A DNA stretch of 64,000 nt from JAQUTK01 sp963677415 (GCA_963677415.2 CAXXFJ010000002.1:124001-188000), one strand, 5' to 3'. Counted from the stretch's first letter, positions 30,401-39,594 are shown. Numbers and translations: made by a program. Notes: generated by a model from the letters alone, not told the origin.

Positions 30401-31237
30401 GTCGGATTTAGCGGCAGCAGTACGAAAAATGTCACTGAAATTGTAAATGAAGAAGTACTCAACAATACTGCTCTTAGTTTTAAAGATTCTTACTCATCCT
30501 TAATGCTCTATGATGTATGGGGAAATCAAACAATGAGTCTCGCAAAAAAAATATCTGAAATTAGTAACGTTATGAGCAAATATGGGATATCAGATGGAAT
30601 ATCTAAGACATCGACCAAATATGATTGCTCGTTTTCTGGTGATCTTGGAGTTTATCCGGATCGTTTTTATACAAGAAACTATTTCTTCAGCCCAGATTCT
30701 GCGTTGACAACTGAGACACGCCGTCTGATCGCAGCTTTTACGAATGTTCCTAATGGAAAATATGATGTTAGAATTCTTGCTTCACAAACGAAGGAAACAT
30801 CTGCAACAGAATTACAAACGTATAGGTATCAGGTCAACAACTCTGACATTTATATCCCTTCATCAGACATGTTTTATAACAATCAAAAACACTTTATCGA
30901 GTTTAGAGATATTACTGTGGAAGACAGCACTCTACTTGTTTGTTCTTGGAAAGAACCATTTGAAGTTAAATCAGGATACTATGCTCCCATAAACTTGATT
31001 GAAATAAGTGAAGCAGGAACTATAACTTCAGATCCTTTAATTGCAGAAAAACAACCAATGATTATATACTCCGGAAAGGGAAAAATAATTGTGGAAAATG
31101 AAGATCTACTTCCTTTTACCGTTTACAGCATTGATGGAATGATCGTTAAGAAAGTTGTCCCTGAAAATTTAACTACCGAAATATACTTGTCACCAGGTGT
31201 CTATATTATTTTGGGCAAAAAAGCAATTGCGTTTTAA
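27401..31237 (+). CDS. CotH-kinase/lamin-tail surface protein (tandem paralogue)
   Basis: This 1278-aa protein starts at ATG 27401 (MRKYFIFSS), which gives a proper signal peptide; the frame is open further upstream but overlaps the previous gene. Domains are as in the upstream copy. Lamin-tail lies at about 25-130, chitobiase-C-like (KIYYTLDGSYPTP) at about 160-230, and CotH kinase at about 245-560. The kinase carries QKSLMIKASKKYG, YWGMLNIRERHNKDY and FRWILQDLDEAF. A second lamin-tail domain is at about 665-790, then a ~400-residue beta-rich region, then a T9SS-type tail PGVYIILGKKAIAF. It resembles its neighbour along the full length, so the pair is a tandem duplication. The substrate is unknown. 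It ends 21 bases before a glycosyltransferase gene. Confidence 0.87.
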   Translation: MRKYFIFSSLIIFIQVLSSSLTKAQSVFINEISICNISHELDPNYNYSSWIELYNASENDIELSKLYYSDEIGKITKYTLTQTRILPAKKHAIIWLNDEVSNTEGLFLDTDPDGGYLSVADENGVILDAITYPIQHTNVSWGRKSDGGESFGYFIQSSHGYSNNGSITASTVVAEPTFSRKGGFYPAPVSVTISCKTEDAKIYYTLDGSYPTPQKNLYTGTPIQIDSSTPLRAKAFTDSFLEGRIATATYIINERVPDLPVIFLTTDTVNLYNDTIGIYCVGTNGVSGNIGSSPANYHRDWTRPGHIEYLDTNKELQISQACGLAIGGNATRKYDQKSLMIKASKKYGNSRLEYQFFPNKSGRRYKSIELRNGGQNYKSGAFQDWFMQSQAGILGLDYQSSQSSVIYMNGEYWGMLNIRERHNKDYVYSNYGWDDTEIDVIDIYAKAYAKSGNFLAYNRMNDFVIDNDLYKYTNFEKAKKLMDMDSFLKYLATEIYTGNTDWPYNNQKLFCNHIDGKFRWILQDLDEAFSKDSVNRLKDLMVSTNSSFTLKFILSLLKNTSFRDNYIDMQCLVAGSVFNVSKVEKRLDSIYAQLNNEWQYNATKWNYSANGLQSNILLFKERNRIYHTTTFLNLQENFSLGEPLHLIIKSNEESAQIKFNSLIIPSFPYDGMYFKDKKLILKAPQYVNGKKFQCWSISKDDVYSEKKDLSLTLSLKDSLTSVTAVYDRSDSVRRGGLYINEVSASNAIFVDNLYKYEDWIEIYNASDTSINLAGYYLSNDSKDLELFQFKNTDSLETTIQAREYGIIWCSKEMQRGVMHAKFKLAKEGGSIFLCKKNTMGITEIIDSLTYIPHSDDASFGRYPDGDSAMHLFEIPTFNATNSATSYNTFIYNQNYNLIYGFEGITPPTLSNMLINNGEQKTAESVVSISFQTNNSAVYYRISESSEFLNASWKPIEPEITFRLSSEFGKKTVYLQLRNALYQSDIISEDIEFFKKYYKVVVGFSGSSTKNVTEIVNEEVLNNTALSFKDSYSSLMLYDVWGNQTMSLAKKISEISNVMSKYGISDGISKTSTKYDCSFSGDLGVYPDRFYTRNYFFSPDSALTTETRRLIAAFTNVPNGKYDVRILASQTKETSATELQTYRYQVNNSDIYIPSSDMFYNNQKHFIEFRDITVEDSTLLVCSWKEPFEVKSGYYAPINLIEISEAGTITSDPLIAEKQPMIIYSGKGKIIVENEDLLPFTVYSIDGMIVKKVVPENLTTEIYLSPGVYIILGKKAIAF

Positions 31238-31258
31238 TTTCAAATAATCATTCGTACT

Positions 31259-32200
31259 ATGGATACATCATCACCAAAAGTCAGCATTATTATCCCGGTA
31301 TATAACACTGTGGATTTTGTAAGGGAAGCTGTTGAAAGCATTCTGAATCAAACGCTTCAGAATCTGGAAGTAATTACAGTTAATGACGGTTCTACGGATG
31401 GTACTTTGGAAGTCCTTCAGTCACTGGCTTTTGAAGATTCGCGGGTTAAGGTTCTCTCACAAAAGAACCAAGGACAATCTGTAGCTCGCAACGAAGGAAT
31501 AAAGTTAGCTTCTGGAAAGTATCTATATTTCATGGATAGTGATGACTTCTTAAAGAAAGAGGCTTTAGAAGCTTGTTTTGAGAAATGTGAAGCAAACAAC
31601 CTGGATTTCTTATTTTTTGATGCGGATATTCTGAATAAGGAAAGTGATCTGTATATGGATTTAAACTATAGCCGAAAGAATTTTACGGATGAAACCTGCA
31701 CATATTATGGTATTGAGATTCTTAATATTCTGGTCAAACATTGGGCATATAGTGCATCTCCTTGCTTAAGTTTTATCAGAACGGACTATTTTAATCGTAT
31801 AAATCTAAGCTTTTATCCGGGTATCATTCATGAAGATCAGCTATTTACCGTTATGCTTTATCTTCAGGCTCAAAGAGTGATGTGTATCCATCAGTCCTAT
31901 TTCTTAAGAAGATTTAGGAGTGACTCAACTATGACTCGAAAATATGCATGGCGAAACATGATCGGATATATTACTGTAACCCGTGAATTGATTAAATACC
32001 AAAAGGGTAAAGGTCCACTAGTGAAAGAATGTTTGGATGGTTTTTTAAACCAAATGATGAATGCCGCTATTAGATTAGCTTATTCGCTTCCACTGAACGA
32101 AAGACTAGACATTTTTACAATCAGTCTAAGAGAGTTCAGAAGGTATATTAATACAAAAACCTATATGATACTTCTCTTCAAATCGTATTTTCGGAAATAA
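31259..32200 (+). CDS. Family 2 glycosyltransferase
   Basis: This 313-aa GT-A enzyme starts with VSIIIPVYNTVDFVREAV. The nucleotide-binding acidic motif is VNDGSTDGT (about residue 41-49) and the DxD-type metal site is YFMDSDDFL (about 91-99). The second half is the usual divergent acceptor domain, without membrane segments. It would add one sugar to a surface polysaccharide repeat on the cytoplasmic side. The gene converges with the pyruvyl transferase gene, with 3 bases between the stops and no terminator seen. Confidence 0.92.
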   Translation: MDTSSPKVSIIIPVYNTVDFVREAVESILNQTLQNLEVITVNDGSTDGTLEVLQSLAFEDSRVKVLSQKNQGQSVARNEGIKLASGKYLYFMDSDDFLKKEALEACFEKCEANNLDFLFFDADILNKESDLYMDLNYSRKNFTDETCTYYGIEILNILVKHWAYSASPCLSFIRTDYFNRINLSFYPGIIHEDQLFTVMLYLQAQRVMCIHQSYFLRRFRSDSTMTRKYAWRNMIGYITVTRELIKYQKGKGPLVKECLDGFLNQMMNAAIRLAYSLPLNERLDIFTISLREFRRYINTKTYMILLFKSYFRK

Positions 32201-32203
32201 GAT

Positions 32204-33109
32204 TTATTTACTGTAAAAAGGACAAGCTTCAAGAAGCATCTTTGTATCAATTGACGCAGGCTTCCAAGAAAGATTGATCTGATCAATTAAGCTTGATGGT
32301 TCAATAAAAGATGATATCTGGATTGGATGATCTATCTCTTTACCTGCTGAAAGGAAGTAATCGCGGAACTTAAAACCAGCTCCCTGTACATTATCAGAGA
32401 ATTCGACCCATAGATTTGGTATATTATACGCATCAGCTATTATGACTCCATGTAATGAACTAGATATAATATACTCGCATGAACATATCCTGTCAATAAA
32501 CTCCTGACAAGATCCATAATTTATCATGTCAAGTATCTGAATATCTATCAATTTTTCGTATTCCTTGACTACTTGTTGATCCTTATCTTTGTAGTGAGGA
32601 ATAACTCCAAGCTTGAATTTCTTGATTGCTGTTCGCGGTTGAAAATAGAGGGGTAAAAGAATAGCAGGGTCACCATATATTTTCGGACAATCTATACCAT
32701 TATCTATAAGATATTGGCGGGTTAAAGGACCTCTTACTGCATGCACTTTTGTAGGCTTGGCAGGTAAAGACAGTTGATCAGATAAAACACCACTCCCCCA
32801 AACTTCCGTCTGTTGATTAGGCAAGACATTGAGTATACTTCCTATACATAGGAAATTCGTCTTTTTCCCTACTCTTCCCAATATTGAATACCGGTAAGGA
32901 ATCACCTTCTTCTTTGAAATCTTCTCCATCAAGATGAGATTTAAATCATCTCCAAAGTTATATCGTCCTAAAATGGAATAAGGTGGAATCCAAAAATTCA
33001 CCAACACCCTTTCAGGAGAAAAGAGTTCAACAAATAAGAAATGAATATTCTGGTAAGGAACCTCTAAGTAATGTTTTCGAAGTTTGTTCCAAAGTGTTTT
33101 TATCTCCAT
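32204..33109 (-). CDS. Polysaccharide pyruvyl transferase family protein
   Basis: This 301-aa protein matches the PF04230 family, which transfers pyruvate from PEP onto sugars of exopolysaccharides or cell-wall polymers. The glycine/aspartate start YNFGDDLNL (about residue 49-57), VRGPLTRQYL (about 130-139), IYGDPAILLP and the late SSSLHGVIIADAYNIP motif (about 233-248) are characteristic. Its start overlaps the end of the flippase gene by 10 bases, so the two are translated together. It predicts an acidic, pyruvylated surface polymer. Confidence 0.88.
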   Translation of the reverse strand: MEIKTLWNKLRKHYLEVPYQNIHFLFVELFSPERVLVNFWIPPYSILGRYNFGDDLNLILMEKISKKKVIPYRYSILGRVGKKTNFLCIGSILNVLPNQQTEVWGSGVLSDQLSLPAKPTKVHAVRGPLTRQYLIDNGIDCPKIYGDPAILLPLYFQPRTAIKKFKLGVIPHYKDKDQQVVKEYEKLIDIQILDMINYGSCQEFIDRICSCEYIISSSLHGVIIADAYNIPNLWVEFSDNVQGAGFKFRDYFLSAGKEIDHPIQISSFIEPSSLIDQINLSWKPASIDTKMLLEACPFYSK

Positions 33110-34629
33110 AAGTGAACTTTATTTAATAGTTTCTGAATTGGCTTACCAAATAAATCCCTTTCATATCCATTCATACTGAAGCGACTAATTATTATTAAAT
33201 AGAATACACAATAGACTCCCATCTTCACTAAAAGAGTAAACAGATTCTCTGTGGAAGTTATACTTTCTACAAATACAGTCAACAGAATCAATGGAATCAA
33301 AGGGATCGCCATCTTGCCTATCTCTTTCCAAAATCGGAAAATATCTAAATGGATCTCTTTCTTGTAATAGATATTCATAGCAATACCATTTCCTAAAAAC
33401 AAACATAGTCCGGTTCCCACAGCACATCCGAGACCTCCATACAGTTTTGCAAGCGGGATGCTGATAAATAGGCTTAATACGGCGATTACCAAATAGGTGT
33501 ATGAACGGAACTTAAGTCTTGCCTGTGCCTGCAAAATTGTCAAACCAATACACTGGATTAAAGGAACTGTCAAAGGAATCATTAATAAAAGCGTCATCAT
33601 ATAGGATTGTTCATACTCCTTTCCAGCCCAAAGAAGAATGAAAGACTGACCAAAGAGTACAAAACCGGAAAGTATCATTCCCAATATAACAAATTGGATA
33701 CGACCAATTCTAATAAATAGATCTGAAAGTTCTTCTTCTGAACTGTTTTGACTGACCATAGTCGTTAGTTTCGGTAGAAAAACACTTGCCAGGGCATTCG
33801 AGAAACCAGTATAGTAACCCTGTAGCTGAATAGCAATGGCAAAAACAGCCACTGCAGCAGTGCCCACAAATGCACCCAAGACAAACTGACCTGTGCTCCA
33901 ATAAATCCGGTCAATAATGATGGCAATAAAAATCCATACTGAATAACTTGAGAGTTCTTTCAGTGTATCCCACTTAAAAGCATTGAAGTAAAGCCGTATC
34001 TTCAACTTATAAAAGCAGTACCAACAATTAACCAAAAGAAAAACTATATTTAAAATCGTAATCACAATAACCAGCGCTATCGACTTATAACCCATCAACA
34101 ATATTGGTATCATTATAAGTGGCTGCAGTATGACACGAAGTATGTTAGCCAAACGCTGAAAAATGAAATCCTGATAAGCGGTAATAACAGCGCCAAACAT
34201 GCTAAGTGGAAAGGTGATACCGACGTTAAAAATCATTAGCAACATGAGTGTTTTGGCTCTGGAGACTTCAAAAAGAGTCATTGTATTGCCAAATAGATTT
34301 TCAACATTAAAATAAAGTGCAGATCCTGCTAAAAATGCAATCAGCCCGATAATTGAGTAAATGATAAGAAACATACCTAAGAGTGAATAAACCTCATCCA
34401 GTCTATTCTCCGCTCTATATTTAGCTGTATATCGAACAATCGCATTTCCAAAGCCGAAATCGAGTACACTTAGGTAAGCTACTACAGAAATTACTAAGGA
34501 ATATAGCCCGTATTCTGACTGCCCGAGCATCCTGAGTAAAAAGGGAGTATATAGAATTCCTATTATATTACTAATTCCTAATGAAAAATAGGATAATAAT
34601 GCACCAGCCTTTAATTGATTGACAGCCAT
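33100..34629 (-). CDS. Wzx-type polysaccharide flippase (MVF/MOP superfamily)
   Basis: This 509-aa protein has about 12-14 hydrophobic helices from end to end. The family start is GALLSYFSLGISNIIGILYT, followed by LGQSEYGLYSLVIS. It would flip lipid-linked oligosaccharide repeat units across the inner membrane. It is transcribed with the pyruvyl transferase on the - strand and divergently from a glycosyltransferase gene. No Wzy polymerase is recognisable in the window. Confidence 0.9.
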   Translation of the reverse strand: MAVNQLKAGALLSYFSLGISNIIGILYTPFLLRMLGQSEYGLYSLVISVVAYLSVLDFGFGNAIVRYTAKYRAENRLDEVYSLLGMFLIIYSIIGLIAFLAGSALYFNVENLFGNTMTLFEVSRAKTLMLLMIFNVGITFPLSMFGAVITAYQDFIFQRLANILRVILQPLIMIPILLMGYKSIALVIVITILNIVFLLVNCWYCFYKLKIRLYFNAFKWDTLKELSSYSVWIFIAIIIDRIYWSTGQFVLGAFVGTAAVAVFAIAIQLQGYYTGFSNALASVFLPKLTTMVSQNSSEEELSDLFIRIGRIQFVILGMILSGFVLFGQSFILLWAGKEYEQSYMMTLLLMIPLTVPLIQCIGLTILQAQARLKFRSYTYLVIAVLSLFISIPLAKLYGGLGCAVGTGLCLFLGNGIAMNIYYKKEIHLDIFRFWKEIGKMAIPLIPLILLTVFVESITSTENLFTLLVKMGVYCVFYLIIISRFSMNGYERDLFGKPIQKLLNKVHLWR

Positions 34630-34647
34630 ATTCGTTTTTATTGTTTA

Positions 34648-34678
34648 CAAAAATACAATAAAAGAATCATTCATCCAA
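34648..34678 (-). promoter_or_regulatory. Promoter of the flippase/pyruvyl transferase operon
   Basis: On the - strand the -7 box TATTTTTG is at 34655-34648, and TTG at 34678-34676 is exactly 20 bp upstream. The start codon at 34629 lies 18 bases beyond the -7 box. Confidence 0.7.
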
Positions 34679-34687
34679 TAAATTCTG

Positions 34688-34695
34688 TACATTTG
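34688..34695 (+). promoter_or_regulatory. -7 box of the + strand glycosyltransferase operon
   Basis: TACATTTG fits TAnnTTTG and lies 51 bases before the first ATG (34747). No clear TTG at 20 bp was found. It and the opposing promoter are about 10 bp apart, so the two operons share a divergent control region. Confidence 0.5.
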
Positions 34696-34746
34696 CGCAT
34701 ACAAGCAACTGCTTTATTATACAATTAATGAGAGTAGACTTACTTT

Positions 34747-35889
34747 ATGCATGAAAATAATATGAAGATTCTTTTTCTTGTCTTTCACGGTTTTCTGGAA
34801 TGTAATGGAATCAGTAAAAAGATCCATTACCAAGTTGATGGACTAAAGGCTAATGGACATGAAGTACATTTATGTTATTATTCTGTTGATGATACCAATG
34901 GTCAACGAAGAAGAATGATTGACGATGAGGTGCTTGAAGATTTTGGAAAAAGTAAGCTTGCTCCTATCCGCAAGAGAACTAAATTCAACTCAATTGTAAA
35001 GTATGCAAAAAAAGAAGGTATCGGATTAGTGTATATGCGATCGGATCATAATGCTAATCCTTTTACTATTTCTATGGTAAAGAAACTGAAGGAACTTGGC
35101 ATTCTGGTTCTGATGGAGATTCCTACTTATCCCTATGATCAGGAGTACATTACAAAACGAATGAAATTGGACTTGGCTGTTGACCGGTTGTTTCGAAAAA
35201 GGTTGGCGCACTATTTAACAGCAATCGTAACATTTTCTGATTACAAAGAGATATTTGGCGCTCAAACTATTCAGATTTCTAACGGAATTGACTTTGCTAA
35301 TATAAATCTAAAAGAGAGGATTAATAACACCAACGAATGTCTGAATCTTTTGGGAGTTGCAGAAGTGCATTACTGGCATGGATTCGATCGAGTAGTTCGT
35401 GGACTTGCAAACTATTATCAAAAGCCTCAAACCTATAAAGTCTTTTTCCATATCGCTGGTAGTATTACTGGAATCAGGGAACACATTGAGATAGTGGATG
35501 CTGTAAAAAAGTATCATCTTGAAGAATATGTAGTCTTTCATGGAGCTCTTTTCGGGAAGCAACTGGATGACTTATTTGAAGAATGTGATATGGGTATTGG
35601 AAGTTTAGGACGTCACCGAAGTGGAATAGACAAAATCAAAACACTCAAGAATCGCGAATATGCGGCAAGAGGTATTCCTTTTGTTTATTCAGAAACGGAT
35701 AGTGATTTTGAAGAAATGCCATACATACTTAAAGCTCCTGCGAATGAATCTCCTATTGAAGTTGAAGAGTTGATCCTCTTCTACAAACAATGTGATGTAA
35801 CTCCTCAAAAAATCAGAAGCTCTATTAGTAATCTATCCTGGAATAATCAGATGCAGATAGTCATTGAAAAATCGTTACAATTAAAATAA
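34747..35889 (+). CDS. Glycosyltransferase (GT-B type)
   Basis: This 380-aa protein has the N-terminal MKILFLVFHGFLECNGISKK pattern of GT-B enzymes. ATG 34762 (MKILFLV) is a likely alternative start to ATG 34747. A nucleotide-sugar domain carries VHYWHGFDRVVRGL and GIGSLGRHRSGID. The usual GT4 E-x7-E motif is not clear, so the family is diverged. It heads a run of four glycosyltransferase genes with gaps of 5, 24 and 8 bases. Confidence 0.8.
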   Translation: MHENNMKILFLVFHGFLECNGISKKIHYQVDGLKANGHEVHLCYYSVDDTNGQRRRMIDDEVLEDFGKSKLAPIRKRTKFNSIVKYAKKEGIGLVYMRSDHNANPFTISMVKKLKELGILVLMEIPTYPYDQEYITKRMKLDLAVDRLFRKRLAHYLTAIVTFSDYKEIFGAQTIQISNGIDFANINLKERINNTNECLNLLGVAEVHYWHGFDRVVRGLANYYQKPQTYKVFFHIAGSITGIREHIEIVDAVKKYHLEEYVVFHGALFGKQLDDLFEECDMGIGSLGRHRSGIDKIKTLKNREYAARGIPFVYSETDSDFEEMPYILKAPANESPIEVEELILFYKQCDVTPQKIRSSISNLSWNNQMQIVIEKSLQLK

Positions 35890-35894
35890 CTAAT

Positions 35895-37043
35895 ATGAAG
35901 ATTGTATATTGCATACCATCGCTCTTCTATCCCAGTGGAATGGAACGGGTCGTAACTCTTAAAGCAAACTATTTTGCGGAACACTTTGGTTATGATATTA
36001 CGATTGTTTTAACGGATGGGAAAGATCAAAAGCCTTACTATGATCTATATCCAACGATTAAGACTGTCAATCTGGATATTAATTATGATCACTTGTACGG
36101 AAAGCCTTTTTATAAAAGGACTCTGGGATATTTTTTTAAACAAAGGCTTTTCAAAAAAAGACTTTCGGATACTTTACATGAAATACGACCCGATATTACG
36201 ATTTCTATGCTAAGACGGGATATCAACTTTATTAATTCAATTCATGATGGCAGTGTAAAAATTGGAGAGATTCATTTTAGCAAAGCAAACTACCGGGATT
36301 TTAGTAATACGAAGACATTAAGAATAGTTCAGAAGTCAATTGCTTTTTTCTGGATGAGACAACTAACAAATGAGTTAAAGAAGTTGACGAAGTTTGTCGT
36401 TTTAAGCCATGAAGATAAATTAAAATGGACTGAACTAGACAATGTATATGTCATTCATAACCCACTTTCATTCTTTCCGGAGAAGGTATCAGACTGCAAT
36501 CGTCCGCAAGTAATTGCCGCAGGGAGATATGTTGCTCAAAAAGGATTTGACATCTTAATCAATTCTTGGAGCTTAGTAATCAAAAGACATCCTGAATGGA
36601 TTCTTCGGATTTTTGGAGACGGATTAATGAAAAAGGAAATGAATGAATTAATTACAGCCTTAAATTTATCAGAGAGCTGTATTCTTGAACCTTCTGTGCC
36701 AAACATAGCAGACAAATTCATTGATAGTTCTATTTTTGTATTAAGTTCCAGATATGAAGGTTTTGGCATGGTTATCACCGAAGCAATGGCTTGCGGAGTA
36801 CCTGCCGTTTCTTTTGCTTGTCCATGTGGCCCAAAAGATATTATTAGCGATGGCATTGATGGACTTTTGGTTGAATGCGAGAATGGTGTTGAACTTGCTG
36901 ACAAAATCTGTTATTTAATCGAAAATATTGAGACAAGGAAAGAGATGGGAAAACAGGCGAGAATAAATGTTGAGCGGTTTCAAATGGAGAATATTGCAAA
37001 TCAATGGAAAGAGCTTTTTGAATCTTTATGTAAGAACAAGTAA
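35895..37043 (+). CDS. Family 4 glycosyltransferase
   Basis: This 382-aa GT-B retaining enzyme has the N-terminal acceptor domain MKIVYCIPSLFYPSGMERV. The C-terminal donor domain has VIAAGRYVAQKGFDILI (about residue 210-226) and the E-x7-E motif in YEGFGMVITEAMACGVPAV (about 291-309). It resembles enzymes that add hexoses or N-acetylhexosamines to lipid-linked oligosaccharides. It starts 5 bases after the preceding glycosyltransferase gene. Confidence 0.92.
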   Translation: MKIVYCIPSLFYPSGMERVVTLKANYFAEHFGYDITIVLTDGKDQKPYYDLYPTIKTVNLDINYDHLYGKPFYKRTLGYFFKQRLFKKRLSDTLHEIRPDITISMLRRDINFINSIHDGSVKIGEIHFSKANYRDFSNTKTLRIVQKSIAFFWMRQLTNELKKLTKFVVLSHEDKLKWTELDNVYVIHNPLSFFPEKVSDCNRPQVIAAGRYVAQKGFDILINSWSLVIKRHPEWILRIFGDGLMKKEMNELITALNLSESCILEPSVPNIADKFIDSSIFVLSSRYEGFGMVITEAMACGVPAVSFACPCGPKDIISDGIDGLLVECENGVELADKICYLIENIETRKEMGKQARINVERFQMENIANQWKELFESLCKNK

Positions 37044-37067
37044 TAACCCCAATAATTACTCAAAGTT

Positions 37068-37919
37068 ATGACCTGGTATAAGAATTATTTATCAATATAT
37101 GAAAAACCGTTTTCAGAGGTTTCCACTCATGTAACACAAGAGATAAAAGAGAAACTGGTAAAGAAGCAATCTGATGAGCCTTTAATTTCTGTTATTGCTA
37201 TTGCCCACAACGAAGAGCAAAGGATCCTGAGTTGTTTGTGGTCGCTTGTAAATAATTGTTGCAATGATCCGATTGAGATTTTTGTTGTAAACAACAACTC
37301 TACAGACCGGACTACTGAGGTCTTGGATGCCATTGGTATTCCCTGGCTGGATGAGAAGAAAAAAGGTCCAGGATTTGCCCGTCAATGTGGATTAGATCAT
37401 GCCAAGGGAAAATACCATTTATGTATAGATTCTGATACGATGTATCCCCCCAACTATATTCAAACGATGGTCAATGCTCTAAAACGTAAAGATGTAGTGG
37501 CTGCCTATGGTTTATGGAGCTTCATCGCTGATGATACTCACCCAAAGACTGGTTTGTTCTTTTATGAACTCTTACGAGATCTTCATTTGAGAATTCAAAA
37601 TATTCAGCGCCCGGAGCTTTGCGTTAGAGGTATGGTCTTTGGCTTTCGTACAGAGGAAGCACGGAAATATGGATTTCGGACTGATATAATTCGTGGAGAA
37701 GATGGTTCTTTGGCTCTCAATCTGAAACAGGACGGAAAACTTTGTTTTGTAACAAGTAGAAAAGCCAGGGCATTGACTGGAAATGGAACCCTGAATGCGG
37801 ATGGTTCGCTATTTAAAAGCTTTTTGGCTCGTGTAAAAAAAGCACTAGGCGGCATTAGCGGACTTTTTACCAGGAAAAGTTATTATGACGATGGCGATGG
37901 TTCAAACTTAATCAAATAG
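37068..37919 (+). CDS. Family 2 glycosyltransferase
   Basis: This 283-aa GT-A enzyme has ISVIAIAHNEEQRILSCL and the nucleotide-binding VNNNSTDRTTEV. The DxD-type site is CIDSDTMYP, and GEDGSLALNL is near residue 206-215. No membrane helix is seen. The catalytic motifs are complete; the donor sugar cannot be predicted. It is followed after 8 bases by a membrane glycosyltransferase. Confidence 0.9.
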   Translation: MTWYKNYLSIYEKPFSEVSTHVTQEIKEKLVKKQSDEPLISVIAIAHNEEQRILSCLWSLVNNCCNDPIEIFVVNNNSTDRTTEVLDAIGIPWLDEKKKGPGFARQCGLDHAKGKYHLCIDSDTMYPPNYIQTMVNALKRKDVVAAYGLWSFIADDTHPKTGLFFYELLRDLHLRIQNIQRPELCVRGMVFGFRTEEARKYGFRTDIIRGEDGSLALNLKQDGKLCFVTSRKARALTGNGTLNADGSLFKSFLARVKKALGGISGLFTRKSYYDDGDGSNLIK

Positions 37920-37927
37920 TACTTAAT

Positions 37928-39106
37928 ATGAAAGCTCTTGAAATAATCTTTTGGATTGCCTTTGGCATTGTATTCTACACATATCTGGGGTATGGTATTG
38001 TATTGGCAATATTGGTAAAAGTAAAGGAAGTGTTCGTCAAATCAATAAAACTGGAACTACCAGCAAATTTACCAGAAGTGACTTTGTTTATTACGGCTTT
38101 CAATGAGCAGGATGTGATAGAAGAGAAAATGAAGAACTGCCGGGAACTGGATTACCCCAGTGACAAACTTAATATTGTATGGGTGACTGATGGTACTAAT
38201 GATGCTTCCAATGAGATGTTGAAAAATTATCCGGAAGTTACTGTTTACTTTGAGCCACAGAGAAGAGGGAAAACGGCCGCGATGACCAGAGGAATGCAAT
38301 TTATTACTACACCGATTGTTACTTTCACGGATGCCAATACGATGCTCAATCCAGAGGCTATTAGTGAGATAGTACTTCAATTTGTGGATCCGAAAGTTGG
38401 ATGTGTTGCCGGTGAGAAGCGAATTGCCATTCAGCAAAAAGATAATGCTGCCTCGGGAGGTGAAGGTCTCTATTGGAAATATGAATCTGTGCTCAAAGCA
38501 CTTGATTCCCGTCTTTGCACAGCCGTGGGAGCTGCCGGGGAGCTATTTGCTATCCGAAGAGATTTATTTGAGGAAATGGAGACTGACACCCTATTGGATG
38601 ACTTTATTCTCTCACTACGGATTGCACAGAAGGGATATAAAATTGCTTATTGTAGTTCGGCATATGCAATTGAAGGTGGCAGTGCAAGTATGGTCGATGA
38701 AGAAAAACGGAAAGTACGTATTGCCGCGGGAGGATTACAATCGATATGGAGACTTCTTCCACTGCTAAATATCTTCAGATATGGCTGGCTGAGCTTTCAG
38801 TATGTCTCTCATCGTGTATTAAGGTGGTCAATTACTCCGTTGATGCTCTTTCTTTTGGTTCCTGTAAATCTGGTAATTCTCTTTCTTGAACCTTCTCCTC
38901 TATATATTGTATTGCTGATTTTACAAGGTATATTTTACTTATCCGGACTCTGGGGATACTATCTATCAACCCAACAGATCAAGAACAAATTCTTATTCAT
39001 TCCCTATTATTTTCTCTTTATGAACATAAATGTAATCAAAGGATTTAATTATTTGAGAAAGAGACAGGGAGGCAGTGGAGCGTGGGAAAAGTCCAAACGA
39101 AGATAA
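37928..39106 (+). CDS. Membrane-bound family 2 glycosyltransferase
   Basis: This 392-aa protein has one N-terminal membrane segment (about 4-30) and two or three C-terminal segments (about 295-370). Between them is a processive-type GT2 domain. Acidic motifs are WVTDGTNDAS, TFTDANTML and LDDFILSLRI, with a QxxRW-like GGLQSIWRLLP. The topology resembles cellulose synthase or hyaluronan synthase-like enzymes and IcaA, so it may polymerise or transfer on the membrane face. It is the last gene of the glycosyltransferase run. Confidence 0.88.
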   Translation: MKALEIIFWIAFGIVFYTYLGYGIVLAILVKVKEVFVKSIKLELPANLPEVTLFITAFNEQDVIEEKMKNCRELDYPSDKLNIVWVTDGTNDASNEMLKNYPEVTVYFEPQRRGKTAAMTRGMQFITTPIVTFTDANTMLNPEAISEIVLQFVDPKVGCVAGEKRIAIQQKDNAASGGEGLYWKYESVLKALDSRLCTAVGAAGELFAIRRDLFEEMETDTLLDDFILSLRIAQKGYKIAYCSSAYAIEGGSASMVDEEKRKVRIAAGGLQSIWRLLPLLNIFRYGWLSFQYVSHRVLRWSITPLMLFLLVPVNLVILFLEPSPLYIVLLILQGIFYLSGLWGYYLSTQQIKNKFLFIPYYFLFMNINVIKGFNYLRKRQGGSGAWEKSKRR

Positions 39107-39152
39107 ATAATAAAAAAGTCTCTATAAAACTAATTAGGTAAAGAATAATACA

Positions 39153-39160
39153 TATATTTG
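39153..39160 (+). promoter_or_regulatory. -7 box upstream of the response regulator
   Basis: TATATTTG fits TAnnTTTG and lies 32 bases before ATG 39193. No convincing TTG partner was found, so confidence is moderate. Confidence 0.45.
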
Positions 39161-39192
39161 CATTTTAAAGTACATCAAAAAACTCACTGGGT

Positions 39193-39570
39193 ATGTCAAA
39201 TAATCAAGAAAAGCCTCTAATCCTTGTTGCAGAAGATACTGACAGTAATTATATGCTATTGGAAGCAATTCTTCACAAGTCATATAACCTTATCAGAGCG
39301 ATGGAAGGTAAGGAAGCTATTGATCTATTTCAAGAAAGAAAACCTCTCTTGATTTTAATGGATATCAAGATGCGTGGAATGTCAGGACTTGAAGCGACCA
39401 GAAGGATCCGGGAAATCTCGAAGGATATTCCTATCATCGCGCAAAGTGCATATGCATTCAGCGAAGATATTGAGAATGCATTAAATGCTGGTTGCAGTGA
39501 TTTTATAACAAAACCGATTTCCAGAAATCTTTTGCTTGATAAGATTCACAAATACTTGCCTGAAGAATGA
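39193..39570 (+). CDS. Stand-alone response regulator receiver
   Basis: This 125-aa single CheY-like domain has no output domain. The acidic pocket is AEDTD (about residue 14-18), the phospho-acceptor is Asp57 in LILMDIKMRG, the switch Thr/Ser is in IIAQSAYAF, and the Lys is in FITKPIS. It is encoded 24 bases before a PAS histidine kinase, so the two probably form one relay. Output must be by protein contact or by a further phosphotransfer partner. Confidence 0.93.
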   Translation: MSNNQEKPLILVAEDTDSNYMLLEAILHKSYNLIRAMEGKEAIDLFQERKPLLILMDIKMRGMSGLEATRRIREISKDIPIIAQSAYAFSEDIENALNAGCSDFITKPISRNLLLDKIHKYLPEE

Positions 39571-39594
39571 AAACCAAGCATCTGGTAAACAACC

